From positions 4,160,501 to 4,224,500 of the forward strand of contig NZ_JAPEMI010000001.1 of NCBI RefSeq assembly GCF_026342835.1: a stretch of DNA of 64,000 bases, read 5' to 3'. The DNA is from Streptomyces sp. NBC_00154 (GTDB lineage: Bacteria; Actinomycetota; Actinomycetes; Streptomycetales; Streptomycetaceae). Each line of letters opens with the position of its first letter. Position 1 is the stretch's first letter. Under the pieces are notes generated by a model. That model did no database searches, had not been told where the DNA came from, and worked only from the letters and a program-made list of their open reading frames with translations. Position numbers and translations under genes: made by a program. This document shows, piece by piece, positions 17,948 to 26,014 of the stretch.

Positions 17948-18124
17948 TCACAGGCTCCGTACGAACTCGGTCCAGGTGGTTCTTTGGACAGCCACTTGGG
18001 GACCTTGAGGTCGCTTCGAGTCGCGCACAGCGATAGCGGATACCAGGTCAGCGACCTCGATGCACTCGGTGCCACTACCGCCGCTATATGACGACTTGAA
18101 CCAGTGTGCGCGTTCGTGATCCAT
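17948..18124 (-). CDS. DUF397 domain protein
   Basis: 58 residues: WFKSSYSGGSGTECIEVAD, then VAVRDSKRPQGPQVAV-like and W-T-E-F-V, the standard DUF397 pattern. These small proteins are encoded next to XRE/DUF5753 regulators in Streptomyces (the WhiJ/AbaA-type loci) and probably act as partners or antagonists of the regulator. The start ATG 18124 overlaps the stop of the regulator gene by one base (TGATG), so the two are translationally coupled. Confidence 0.9.
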   Translation of the reverse strand: MDHERAHWFKSSYSGGSGTECIEVADLVSAIAVRDSKRPQGPQVAVQRTTWTEFVRSL

Positions 18125-18969
18125 CAAAGCTCCCCACAAACCCGATTCAGGAGCGCGGCAGACAGGTCGATATCCAACGCCTGCGCACGCAGGTACTCGA
18201 ACGCCAATTTATAGCGCGCGAGTTCCTGTGGCTTCTCCATGAAGAGCCCGCCGCCGATGATGTCCACGTACACGACGTCGAGTTCAGGTGCGGGGCCGCC
18301 GAGTACGACGAAACTGCCGACCGCTGCGGCGTGTGCGCCCGCTTCGAACGGCAGTATCTGAACGGTGACGTGAGGTTGGGTGGCCTGCTCGCAAAGATGC
18401 TTCAACTGCTCGCGCATGACGTCGCGACCACCCACGATGCGTCGGATGACTGCCTCATCAATCACTGCCCAGATATGCGGCGGCTCGGTCCGAGCGAGGA
18501 GTTCTTGCCGCTTCATGCGGATGTCAACCATGTGGTGGATCTCTTGGTCCGTGCATCGCATCTCCGACGCGCGATGCACGGCCTCTGCGTAGGCGCGTGT
18601 CTGGAGCAGGCCAGGCACGTACATGCAGGCGTAGTGGTCCTCGCTGACCACTTCGTCTTCAAGCGTCAGCATGAGGTTCATCGACTCGGGGATGGGGTCC
18701 GCGAGGGAGCGCCACCAGCCCTGGATCCGGGCTCCCTTGGCGAGCTCGACCAGCGACGCACGTTCCTGATCCGAGGCGCCGTATTCACGGCAGAGGGCAT
18801 CGACTGCGGGCCACTTGACCGTGCCTTCCTTCGTCTCGTAGCGACTCAAGGTTGCTTTGGAGATGCCGACCCGTGCCCCGGCCTCTTCCAGCGTGAGGCC
18901 CTTGCGCTCGCGGAGGCGGCGCAGATCCGCGCCGAGTTGGCGTCTGCGGGTGGTTGGTCCGACTGGCAT
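18124..18969 (-). CDS. WhiJ-like XRE regulator with DUF5753 domain
   Basis: 281 residues. The N-terminal helix-turn-helix is RRQLGADLRRLRERKGLTLEEAG then VGISKATLSRYETKEG. The C-terminal DUF5753 sensor-like domain has YVPGLLQTRAYAEAV, RMKRQELLAR, AVIDEAVIRRIVGGRDVM, HVTVQILPFEAGAHAA. It regulates development or secondary metabolism in characterised Streptomyces paralogues; the targets here are unknown. ATG 18969 has AAGGA 8 nt upstream; ATG 18987 is an alternative. It is divergent from an anti-sigma-like ATPase gene, and the three form a typical WhiJ-type trio. Confidence 0.88.
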   Translation of the reverse strand: MPVGPTTRRRQLGADLRRLRERKGLTLEEAGARVGISKATLSRYETKEGTVKWPAVDALCREYGASDQERASLVELAKGARIQGWWRSLADPIPESMNLMLTLEDEVVSEDHYACMYVPGLLQTRAYAEAVHRASEMRCTDQEIHHMVDIRMKRQELLARTEPPHIWAVIDEAVIRRIVGGRDVMREQLKHLCEQATQPHVTVQILPFEAGAHAAAVGSFVVLGGPAPELDVVYVDIIGGGLFMEKPQELARYKLAFEYLRAQALDIDLSAALLNRVCGEL

Positions 18970-19082
18970 GGCGGTGGTCCTTCGCATTGATCCCCAAGAG
19001 GGTGCATCGTGCGGAGCACATCGAGCAAGACAGCGCACTCCGGGGGGCGCGCATTAATCCTTGCGCTCCCACAAGGTCGCTA

Positions 19083-19107
19083 TGAGAGTTCCATTTTGAG
19101 AGTTCCA
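19083..19107. promoter_or_regulatory. Direct repeat in the XRE/anti-sigma intergenic region
   Basis: TGAGAGTTCCA occurs twice (19083-19093 and 19097-19107) with a 14-bp period, between the divergent XRE regulator and the ATP-binding protein gene. An XRE dimer or tandem binding site is the simplest reading. Confidence 0.5.
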
Positions 19108-19163
19108 CTGACACCGTATTGAGCATCGGCCACATTCGGTGACCGTTAGGTGACGGAGGGGTG

Positions 19164-19826
19164 ATGGACTTGGATGGGTGTCGTTTTGGCGTGGTCAGAA
19201 AGGGATGGGACCTGGCGTTCCTGGCTGAAGCGAAGGAGCTAGCCGGCCTCCGGCGCGTGATGCGACTGCACCTGGAGCTGTGGGGGCTGCCGGGAGTCGT
19301 CTACGCGGCGCAGATCTGCGTTACAGAGCTGGTCGCCAATGTGGTCCGGCATGTGGGCCCTGGGACGCCGTCATGTCTGGCTGTATTCATGAACGGCGAT
19401 CGCCTTCGCATTGAGGTAAGCGATCCAGATGTGCGAGCACTCCCCACGCTCGTCACGACAGCGGGGGAGGCCGAGGCCGGACGAGGCATGGCGATTGTGG
19501 AGGGTGTCGCAGATCGCTGGGGTGTCATCCTGCGCGGCGACTCTAAGGTCACCTGGTGCGAGCTCGCCACTGGTCTCCGGTCATCAAATGATCACGTCGA
19601 TGGACCTCAAGTCGCTAAGGCTGAAGCACTGTTGGGCTTATGCGGGCTAGGTGTGACCTCGACGGATGCCGATCGCGGACGGCTGAGTCCAACCGTGGGT
19701 AGGGAACTGGCGATCGGCCTCATCGCCGACCTCCTCCACTGGCTCCGCGCCCACGGCTGTGATCCAGACGAGGCCCTCGACCGCGCGCAGATGCACTTCG
19801 AGGCGGAGGCGGCTGAAGCAGTGTGA
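19164..19826 (+). CDS. RsbW/SpoIIAB-like ATP-binding protein, TTA-containing
   Basis: 220 residues. The HATPase_c fold is seen as AQICVTELVANVVRHVG (N-box), LRIEVSDPDVRALPTL (G1-like) and GRGMAIVEGVADRWGV (G2), as in Streptomyces anti-sigma-factor-type kinases. A poorly conserved C-terminal region of about 75 residues follows. ATG 19164 is chosen over GTG 19161 because GGAGG lies 4 nt upstream. Codon 159 is TTA (19638-19640), the rare leucine codon read by bldA tRNA, so translation may be limited to late growth. It is divergent from the XRE/DUF397 pair and probably belongs to the same regulatory circuit. Confidence 0.87.
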   Translation: MDLDGCRFGVVRKGWDLAFLAEAKELAGLRRVMRLHLELWGLPGVVYAAQICVTELVANVVRHVGPGTPSCLAVFMNGDRLRIEVSDPDVRALPTLVTTAGEAEAGRGMAIVEGVADRWGVILRGDSKVTWCELATGLRSSNDHVDGPQVAKAEALLGLCGLGVTSTDADRGRLSPTVGRELAIGLIADLLHWLRAHGCDPDEALDRAQMHFEAEAAEAV

Positions 19827-20393
19827 AGCCCCCCTCGACCTAGGAACTCGTCTGGATCGCTGAGCCCGGATCCACCGGCTGATCTCGGGGTGGGTGTTTC
19901 GGGGCTGTGCGGGCCGTGTCGGGGTTGAGTCGCGGACTCGGGCAGGGGGTGGCCGCTGGTCTGCCCAGCTTTTTCACTTGTCCACAGGTGTCGGGCCCTT
20001 TCGGGCAGGTCGGTCGGGAAGCTGGTAGCGCATGCACCGTGCTGAAGAGCTGGATGTACGGTCAGACCCGGATGCATCGGCGACACCTCGAAAGAGCGTA
20101 AGGAACACCGCGGATGCTTCCTTCATGTCCGGGCCCGCCGCGAAGTGCCACCCCGCCGTCCCCAGATGATCACCTCACCGTGTCACCCACACGCGCCGTT
20201 GACCGCCGAAAAGTGCGAAAGATGAGTTAGATCTGCACCCAAGCGAGTTTCCGAGAGGGACAGGGAACTAGAAACGGAGCGTCACACGCCACCGCGCCAG
20301 TCCCCGACGCTACTCCGATACGACTCTCGGCAGGGGGCAGGGCAACAACGTGTCGCTTGTACGCTCATGTTGGTGCCCACGAGAAGGGGTAGT
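19827..20393. other. Non-coding gap before the Z1 gene
   Basis: 567 bp with no supported gene. Part of it (about 20180-20290) is less GC-rich than its surroundings, which fits a horizontal-transfer junction. No tRNA, att repeat or transposase was recognised. In related loci a nuclease gene often follows Z1 on this side; none is present. Confidence 0.4.
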
Positions 20394-23360
20394 TCAGCCG
20401 CTTGTGTCAATGATGGGGGAGTCGGACCGGCTCTTGTCGATGGCGCTGAAACTGATCGGGGGCCGTCCAGCCGCTGCGGTGGAGGCGGGTGCCACCAGGG
20501 AGAAGACCATGGCGACCTTCCCCGGGTCCACCTCCCCGTTCCGCACGACAGTCGAAGGATCATCCTCGATGACTGGGTAGAGGAGTATCGCTCCGCGTCG
20601 GTCTCGGGAGAACCGTTCCGTCACAGGGTCAGACGTCGGCGGTGTGGCGCGGGCTATACGTCGGGCCGTTGCGCGGTGCTTGCGGTCGCTGATGTAGCCG
20701 AAGATCTGGACACGGCGGCGCTCGCGCTTCGAGAGAGCCAGAGGAACTGATCCGCGCACACTCGCTGATACGCCGCGGCCAGTCGCGTAGTGGGGGGTGA
20801 TCAATAGCCAGTCGTCGATCAGGTGAGAATTCTTGGCGATCTCGCGGAGGAAGCGCAGGTGGGGGAGGAAGGGGGCGGCGTTCCACCAGCGGAGTTTCTC
20901 CAGTACCTCCATGAGCTGAGCATGAGAGACCGATGCTGTGAGCGCGGTGAGGTGGTAGTCCTTACCGTAGGCCTCATCGTGGGTGATGAAGGTATCGGGG
21001 GTCGTTGAAAGGCGCTCGAGAAGAGGAAGCCACTGTTCGGTGTTGTGAGCCAGATCAACATGACTGAGCGGGTGGGCAGTCGGCTCGATGATCTGCCCCG
21101 GACCGGCTATCTCTTCGACCTGGGCGTTATACATCTTCGTGCGACTGCTGGGCTTGAGCCAGGGCAGGTGCTGGGACACCAGCGGAGGGATCTCTTGGGG
21201 AGTGACCAGCGGCTTGCCGTCGACGAGTTCGGCGTACTGGGCGAGCTGGTCGCGGAAGGTTTCCTCGTCGAGGCAGATGGCCTCGAAGGCCTCGTAGAGG
21301 TCGACCGTGGACTTGCTTGCCTTGGTGAGTTTCTCCGCGCGGCTGATGTAGAGGCGGACCAGGTCCTGGTAGCCGGGGCGGAAGCCGAACCAGCGCCCCA
21401 TTTGCATGAGGGTGTCGGCCTGCTGGGTCGTGCGGCGGTAATAGGTGACCGTGAGGCCTTCGACGGTGAAGCCGCGGGAGAGTTTGGTGCCGCCGACGAG
21501 GATCTTCCAGACGTGGGGCTGGCGGTCGAAGTCGAGGTCGAGCTGGTCGAAATACTTGTCGCTGTCACCGTTCACGATGACGACCGGATTACCCCCCTTG
21601 CGGATACGGCTGCAGGCTTGGCTAATGTACGGGCGGAGTTCGTCGTACGAGGCGGGAGCCGGTAGGTCGGCGGCGCGGGCCTGGGAAACCGGGCGGATGT
21701 CGCGCTGGAAGAGGTCGGCTAGGCGGGCGTGGCCGGTGGAGTTGGTGATGTAGCCGGCCTGGTGCCACATGGTGTTGAGGCGCAAGGCGAGTTCCGCGTG
21801 GTCGTCTTTGCGGACCGACTCGTGCACCAGCATGGTGTGGTGCCGGTAGGGGCCGTCAGGGACGCCGTGGGCCGCGCGGTAGAGCTTCATCGCGCCGGTG
21901 AGGACGAAGCTGTCCATGGCCTCTTGCATGGACTTGTCGTCAATCTCATCCGGGGAGTAGATGCCGCGGACGTGGGACTTGGCGCGGGAGTTGGCGTACG
22001 TACGCTCGTCGTAAGGGATGAGGGAGTCCAGGTCGTGGAAGTCCTGGACGCCCATGTAGCCCTCGGGGCGGGGGAGCGAGATCAGGAAATCCCTGGGGAA
22101 GATGTCTTCGCTGTCGCTCGGGTCGATGAAGACATTCGCGAATGGGGTCGCGGTGTAGCCGACGTACTGGGAGCGCGGGAGCAACGTCAGCAGCTGGGCG
22201 ATGCGAGAGTTGATCGCGGTGCGCTTGGGACGGTCCGATTCCCACTTCTTCGGGTCGGTGGTGTTGACGGACGCCTGGTCGGACTCGTCGTCGATGATCA
22301 GGGCAGGGAGCTCGCCGAGCAGGCCCTGGATCTGCTTGAGGTCCTTAATGAGCTTGTCGAGGACCGACTTGTTCTTCTTGACGACCATAACGCGGGCGTC
22401 CGCGTGGTGGAGGTTGCGCGGGTCGTACAGCGGCAGGCCGCGCTCGCGCTTCTCGAACTCGATGCCGCGTATGCCCTGGAGGAGGCTCTGGTAGTCCCGG
22501 TCGCGGGTGGTGAGGCGCTCGATATCGAAGGCGCTCAGGGCGGAGGGGCGTCCGCCGTGGGAGACGAACTGCGGCCATTCCTCGTCGTCGCCGATGTAGT
22601 CGATGCCGACCAGCGAGTCGAGGTCCTCGGGGTCGGCACCGCGCAGGATGTTCTCCTGGCCGATCAGCTCCATGTCGAGGCGACGCTGGGTCTGTTTGCG
22701 CAGGAGGTTCAAGGTGCCGCCGAGAATGATGACCAGGCGGTAGCCGGAGTCGATGGCCTTGGCGGTGACACCGGTGAAGTTCGCGGTCTTGCCGGACTGG
22801 ACGTAGCCGACGACCAGGCCGCGTGCCTGGCGGCGGGAAACTTGCTCGGGGTCGGTGAGGCGCTCGACGACCGCGCGGCTGGCCTCGTCGAGGCCGGCGA
22901 TCGCCTCGCTGCTCCAGCCCTTGGCGCGCAGCCGCTTCTCGTACGCGGGCCAGTAGAAGGCCCGCGCTTCGGCGCGTTCCCTGGTGTACCAGGGGGTGAA
23001 CTCCGCGGTGATGGTGGTGTGGCCGGGCTTCTTGGATACCACGACGGCGTTGGTCAGGGCCTTGCGTACGCCGTCTTCGAAGCCGAGGTGGCCGTATATC
23101 TCCGCGCGGCGTTCGTCGGTACGGGGAGGTGCGGTGGTCCAGGCGGCCCGCTCTTCGAAGTCCCAGGAGGTGAGCTTGCGCTCCCACAGGACGGTCAGGG
23201 CATCCGACTCATCCGTCAGACGCTGGCTGAATGTGTCGTCCGCGAGGTCAGCGCAGGGGAAGTCCTCCGCCTCGGTCTCTGCCCGCTTCGCGAAGGGTTT
23301 GGGGCCACGGGTCATTCCGCCGAGTACAGCGGTGTGGATTTCCAGCAGTGAGTCGGTCAC
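20394..23360 (-). CDS. Z1-domain helicase/ATPase of a putative defence operon
   Basis: 988 residues. Helicase motifs: Walker A GYVQSGKTANFT (Gly185-Thr192), Walker B-like ALIIDDESDQAS (Asp357-Asp361), motif III YTATPFANVF (403-410), and motifs V/VI TKLSRGFTVEGLTV ... QMGRWFGFR (625-661). The Z1 domain covers about 470-700. Z1 proteins are known from operons with MutL/MORC-like GHKL ATPases, methylases and nucleases that resemble restriction systems. Here it follows the GHKL gene by 13 bp, so both lie in one operon, but no methylase or nuclease gene is adjacent. GTG 23360 has AAGGA 9 nt upstream. The family assignment is firm; the defence role is inferred. Confidence 0.88.
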   Translation of the reverse strand: MTDSLLEIHTAVLGGMTRGPKPFAKRAETEAEDFPCADLADDTFSQRLTDESDALTVLWERKLTSWDFEERAAWTTAPPRTDERRAEIYGHLGFEDGVRKALTNAVVVSKKPGHTTITAEFTPWYTRERAEARAFYWPAYEKRLRAKGWSSEAIAGLDEASRAVVERLTDPEQVSRRQARGLVVGYVQSGKTANFTGVTAKAIDSGYRLVIILGGTLNLLRKQTQRRLDMELIGQENILRGADPEDLDSLVGIDYIGDDEEWPQFVSHGGRPSALSAFDIERLTTRDRDYQSLLQGIRGIEFEKRERGLPLYDPRNLHHADARVMVVKKNKSVLDKLIKDLKQIQGLLGELPALIIDDESDQASVNTTDPKKWESDRPKRTAINSRIAQLLTLLPRSQYVGYTATPFANVFIDPSDSEDIFPRDFLISLPRPEGYMGVQDFHDLDSLIPYDERTYANSRAKSHVRGIYSPDEIDDKSMQEAMDSFVLTGAMKLYRAAHGVPDGPYRHHTMLVHESVRKDDHAELALRLNTMWHQAGYITNSTGHARLADLFQRDIRPVSQARAADLPAPASYDELRPYISQACSRIRKGGNPVVIVNGDSDKYFDQLDLDFDRQPHVWKILVGGTKLSRGFTVEGLTVTYYRRTTQQADTLMQMGRWFGFRPGYQDLVRLYISRAEKLTKASKSTVDLYEAFEAICLDEETFRDQLAQYAELVDGKPLVTPQEIPPLVSQHLPWLKPSSRTKMYNAQVEEIAGPGQIIEPTAHPLSHVDLAHNTEQWLPLLERLSTTPDTFITHDEAYGKDYHLTALTASVSHAQLMEVLEKLRWWNAAPFLPHLRFLREIAKNSHLIDDWLLITPHYATGRGVSASVRGSVPLALSKRERRRVQIFGYISDRKHRATARRIARATPPTSDPVTERFSRDRRGAILLYPVIEDDPSTVVRNGEVDPGKVAMVFSLVAPASTAAAGRPPISFSAIDKSRSDSPIIDTSG

Positions 23361-23373
23361 GGGATGCTGTCCT

Positions 23374-24909
23374 TCAGTGGGTGAAGCGTTCGCGCTGGGC
23401 GCTTACGGCAGCGAGCAGAATGGCGTTCCAGTAGTCGATCTGGTCGCTGCGCTTCTTCTCCCAGCGGGTGAAGCCGAACAGCTCCTCCAGCATGAGATAG
23501 AGCAGGGTCTTGACGACCGGGGCGTCATTGGAGCCACCGCGCTGACCCATGTTGAAGGTGTCGCGGTGGCTCTTGTTGAGCTGGATGACACGGTTCTCAC
23601 GGTCGAGGTCGAAGAAGCGGTCTTCCGGGAGTGCGACCCAGGCGATGGCGATCGGGTCCTCGCCGGGCTTCTCCGGCAGTTCTTCCTGGATGACGCGCTT
23701 GACCTTCGGGGAGATGCCCTTGCCGGGCGGAATGACCGCATTGCGCTTAACCTCGGCGCGGGAGGATCCCTCGCGGTATACGGCCTCTGCGTTTTCGAGA
23801 TACGTGCGGAAGGTACGGCCGTGAGCGTCCACGGCCTTCTCAACGCCGCGAGCAAAGGCCTGAGTTGCGTTGATCCCCTCCTTCTTCACGGTGAGGCTGA
23901 AGACTTGATTGGGGTGAGAGGGGAGATCAACTGCGATACGGGCGAGATTGAGATGCCCCTCGGACGCGCCCCGCTGGCCGTTCCAGCCGCCGGCCTGGAC
24001 CAGGCGGTCATTGCGGTAGAAGTAGAAGCCCTGACGCTCGGCGAGCGGGCCGATGAGCTTGTACTCGGCGCGCGGCGACTTGGGGGGCCAGATATGGGCG
24101 GTCAACTCCATATCGCCGACGCCCTCAACCGGAGCGGTGAAGGTACAGGGATAGCCCGCCTTGCCCGGAACTTTGTAATTGAACGGATCGAGCGGCTCGA
24201 CCTCGATGCTGTCGAGCAGTTCACGGGTGTGCACGTTCTCCACAGCAATATCGATCCGTACATCCCCGCGGTCCAGGAAGCGGTGCAGGTAGAGGCCGAG
24301 GTGCGTTTCCAGCTTCTGGATTGCCTCAGAGAGGAAGCGGTCGGTCTGGCTGACCTCCACGGTCTCGAAGGTCCTGACCCTGTCCCAGCGCACGACTGTG
24401 CCCTGCCACTCGATGATCCCGTCGTAGCGGTCGAGGAGGGCCTGGGCGTAGTCCGGGGTGACGGTGTCGCAGCGGTAACCGTCCGCGAGGGAGGTGGAGG
24501 TCAGCTGGCGTCCGGCGGCGCGGCTGGTCTTGGTCGTACTGACGACGGCGAGGGCATCGGCGTGCGAGAGCGACGCAGCTTTGAGGCCGGTTCCGTACAT
24601 ACCGAGGGAGTGGCTGCCGTACTCGCGGCGGTGGCCGACGGTCATGGCGGCGTCGAGGCCCGGGTCGTTCATGCCCCGGCCGTTATCGACGATGAGTAGG
24701 CTGAGCAACCGGTCATCGTCGCGGAGGAAGTGCACGACGACCTGACTAGCTCCCGCATCAAGGGAGTTGTCAATGAGGTCAGCGATGGCGACCTCGAAGC
24801 TGTACCCCTGGTTACGGAGGGCTTCGGCGTAACCGGAGTCAGGCGGGAGCCGTTTGCTGCCGCTGGTGGGGACGTCGTACTGCCAGTCGGCACCCGGTTT
24901 GTAGGGCAT
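23374..24909 (-). CDS. MORC/MutL-like GHKL ATPase paired with Z1
   Basis: 511 residues. The GHKL ATP-binding motifs are complete: N-box EVAIADLIDNSLDAGAS (Glu39, Asp44, Asn48), G1 IVDNGRGM (75-80) and G2 SLGMYGTGLKAASLS (103-110). The following S5-like domain ends near residue 330 (SLTVKKEGINATQ). The C-terminal part is basic and helical, without a nuclease motif I can recognise. Prokaryotic MORC-like ATPases are thought to act as ATP-driven DNA clamps in defence operons. ATG 24909 begins MPYKPGADWQYD; longer starts are not conserved-looking. It is first in the pair with Z1, and its upstream side is cut off by an IS66 remnant. Confidence 0.87.
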   Translation of the reverse strand: MPYKPGADWQYDVPTSGSKRLPPDSGYAEALRNQGYSFEVAIADLIDNSLDAGASQVVVHFLRDDDRLLSLLIVDNGRGMNDPGLDAAMTVGHRREYGSHSLGMYGTGLKAASLSHADALAVVSTTKTSRAAGRQLTSTSLADGYRCDTVTPDYAQALLDRYDGIIEWQGTVVRWDRVRTFETVEVSQTDRFLSEAIQKLETHLGLYLHRFLDRGDVRIDIAVENVHTRELLDSIEVEPLDPFNYKVPGKAGYPCTFTAPVEGVGDMELTAHIWPPKSPRAEYKLIGPLAERQGFYFYRNDRLVQAGGWNGQRGASEGHLNLARIAVDLPSHPNQVFSLTVKKEGINATQAFARGVEKAVDAHGRTFRTYLENAEAVYREGSSRAEVKRNAVIPPGKGISPKVKRVIQEELPEKPGEDPIAIAWVALPEDRFFDLDRENRVIQLNKSHRDTFNMGQRGGSNDAPVVKTLLYLMLEELFGFTRWEKKRSDQIDYWNAILLAAVSAQRERFTH

Positions 24910-26014
24910 GAATCTCACATGGGTAATCAGGGCCGCGCGGGGCTGGGCGGACCGTGTGAGCCCAGAAGGTGGCCAGGAGGGTGGTGATAAATGTGACGGT
25001 ACTTCAATGCGCCTGGCCAGGGCAGATGGTCCTGAATAGTGGGGCATAGGTCCCTGATGCCTGCTGGCGGGGCCAAAAGAGCGTTTTGTTCCGGAGGTGG
25101 CCTTGGCTGAGACAGTTCATGCTTCGCCTATTCAGGGGCGATTCCGAGGTTGGAGGCTCCGGTCGTGAGTGGGACGAGACTGTCCAGTCAACGGTGTACT
25201 CGTGTGGTGTGAGTTAACGGCGGCCGGCGGAGAGCCGGCCATCGAAGGCGATGTCGAAGGCCTGCAGCGCGGGCTTCCATCGCATGGTTCAGGGTTTGCG
25301 GCCCTGCCCGGTGGGGTCCAGGCTCATCACGGTCATGTAGAGGAATGCGCGCACACCAGCCGGGCCGCCCGCACCATCAGCTTCGGCCCGTAACTTTCCC
25401 GCCGGCGTGGCCAGGTGGGGATGTCGCCCACCGTGGTGGTGCCGCAGCCGGTGCAGGTCCGCGAGACGATCTGGTACTCGGTGACCTTCGGGCGCGGCGG
25501 CGGGGGCGGCACGTCGAAGACCTGGTGACTGCGCTCGTCGAAGATGGGGCGCCGGTTAGGGGGTCACCGCACCCTCAGCAGACGGCCGGATCACGGCGAA
25601 AGGTCTCGTCCGGGTCCTCGACCCGCTTCAGGGTGCCGCCGGGCGTGCCGTCCTGCTTGCCGGGACGACGCCCCGAGCGGGTGCGCGAAGACCGCTTCGG
25701 TGCGGGCTTGGTGAACGGAGCGTCCGAGGACGGCGGCTTGGAGGAGTTCGAGGAGTCCTTGCCTAACCGGCGCTCCGGCTCCGCGACCCGCGCGGCCAAC
25801 TGCTTGACCAGCCCCGTCAAGAATTTGATGGTGGCGTCCTTCGCCGACAGCAGGAGCAGCAACTCCTCGCGCGTCGGCTCGCCTTGGGGCTCCACACTAC
25901 AACCCTGCGGATCATGCGCTGGCAAGGGCCAACGAACCGTCACCCCCGCTGAACAGCTACCGATCTACAGCTGGAGTTATAGGGAGCGTCGTCTGCGATC
26001 AAATGGCAACGACG
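24910..26014. other. Gap filled by insertion-sequence debris
   Basis: 1.1 kb between the GHKL and helicase genes without an intact gene. The right part is the IS66 remnant listed separately. Near 25215-25290 (minus strand) a stretch RWKPALQAFDIAFDGRLSAG ending in a stop resembles the tail of another transposase. The left part (24910-25200) shows nothing recognisable beyond the upstream region of the GHKL gene. Confidence 0.55.
25380..25943 (-). pseudogene. IS66-family transposase remnant
   Basis: Minus-strand frame 25943-25575 reads LLSAKDATIKFLTGLVKQL, AARVAEPERRLGKDSSNSSK, PPSSDAPFTKPAPKRSSRTR, then GRRPGKQDG, the N-terminal region of IS66 TnpC. It hits TGA after DPAVC. In a shifted frame the sequence continues as SHQVFDVPPPPPPRPKVTEY QIVSRTCTGCGT, the zinc-binding part, and then stops. 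The catalytic DDE domain is absent. The element is both frameshifted and truncated, hence inactive. Confidence 0.82.

Noticed and set aside
19827..20393. A nuclease gene downstream of Z1
   Set aside because: Minus-strand frames here are short, Pro/Arg/Trp-rich shadows without PD-(D/E)XK or other nuclease motifs.
21729..23351. A 540-residue plus-strand frame over the Z1 gene
   Set aside because: It lies antisense to conserved Z1 helicase motifs and has the Val/Gly/Glu-rich composition of high-GC shadow frames.
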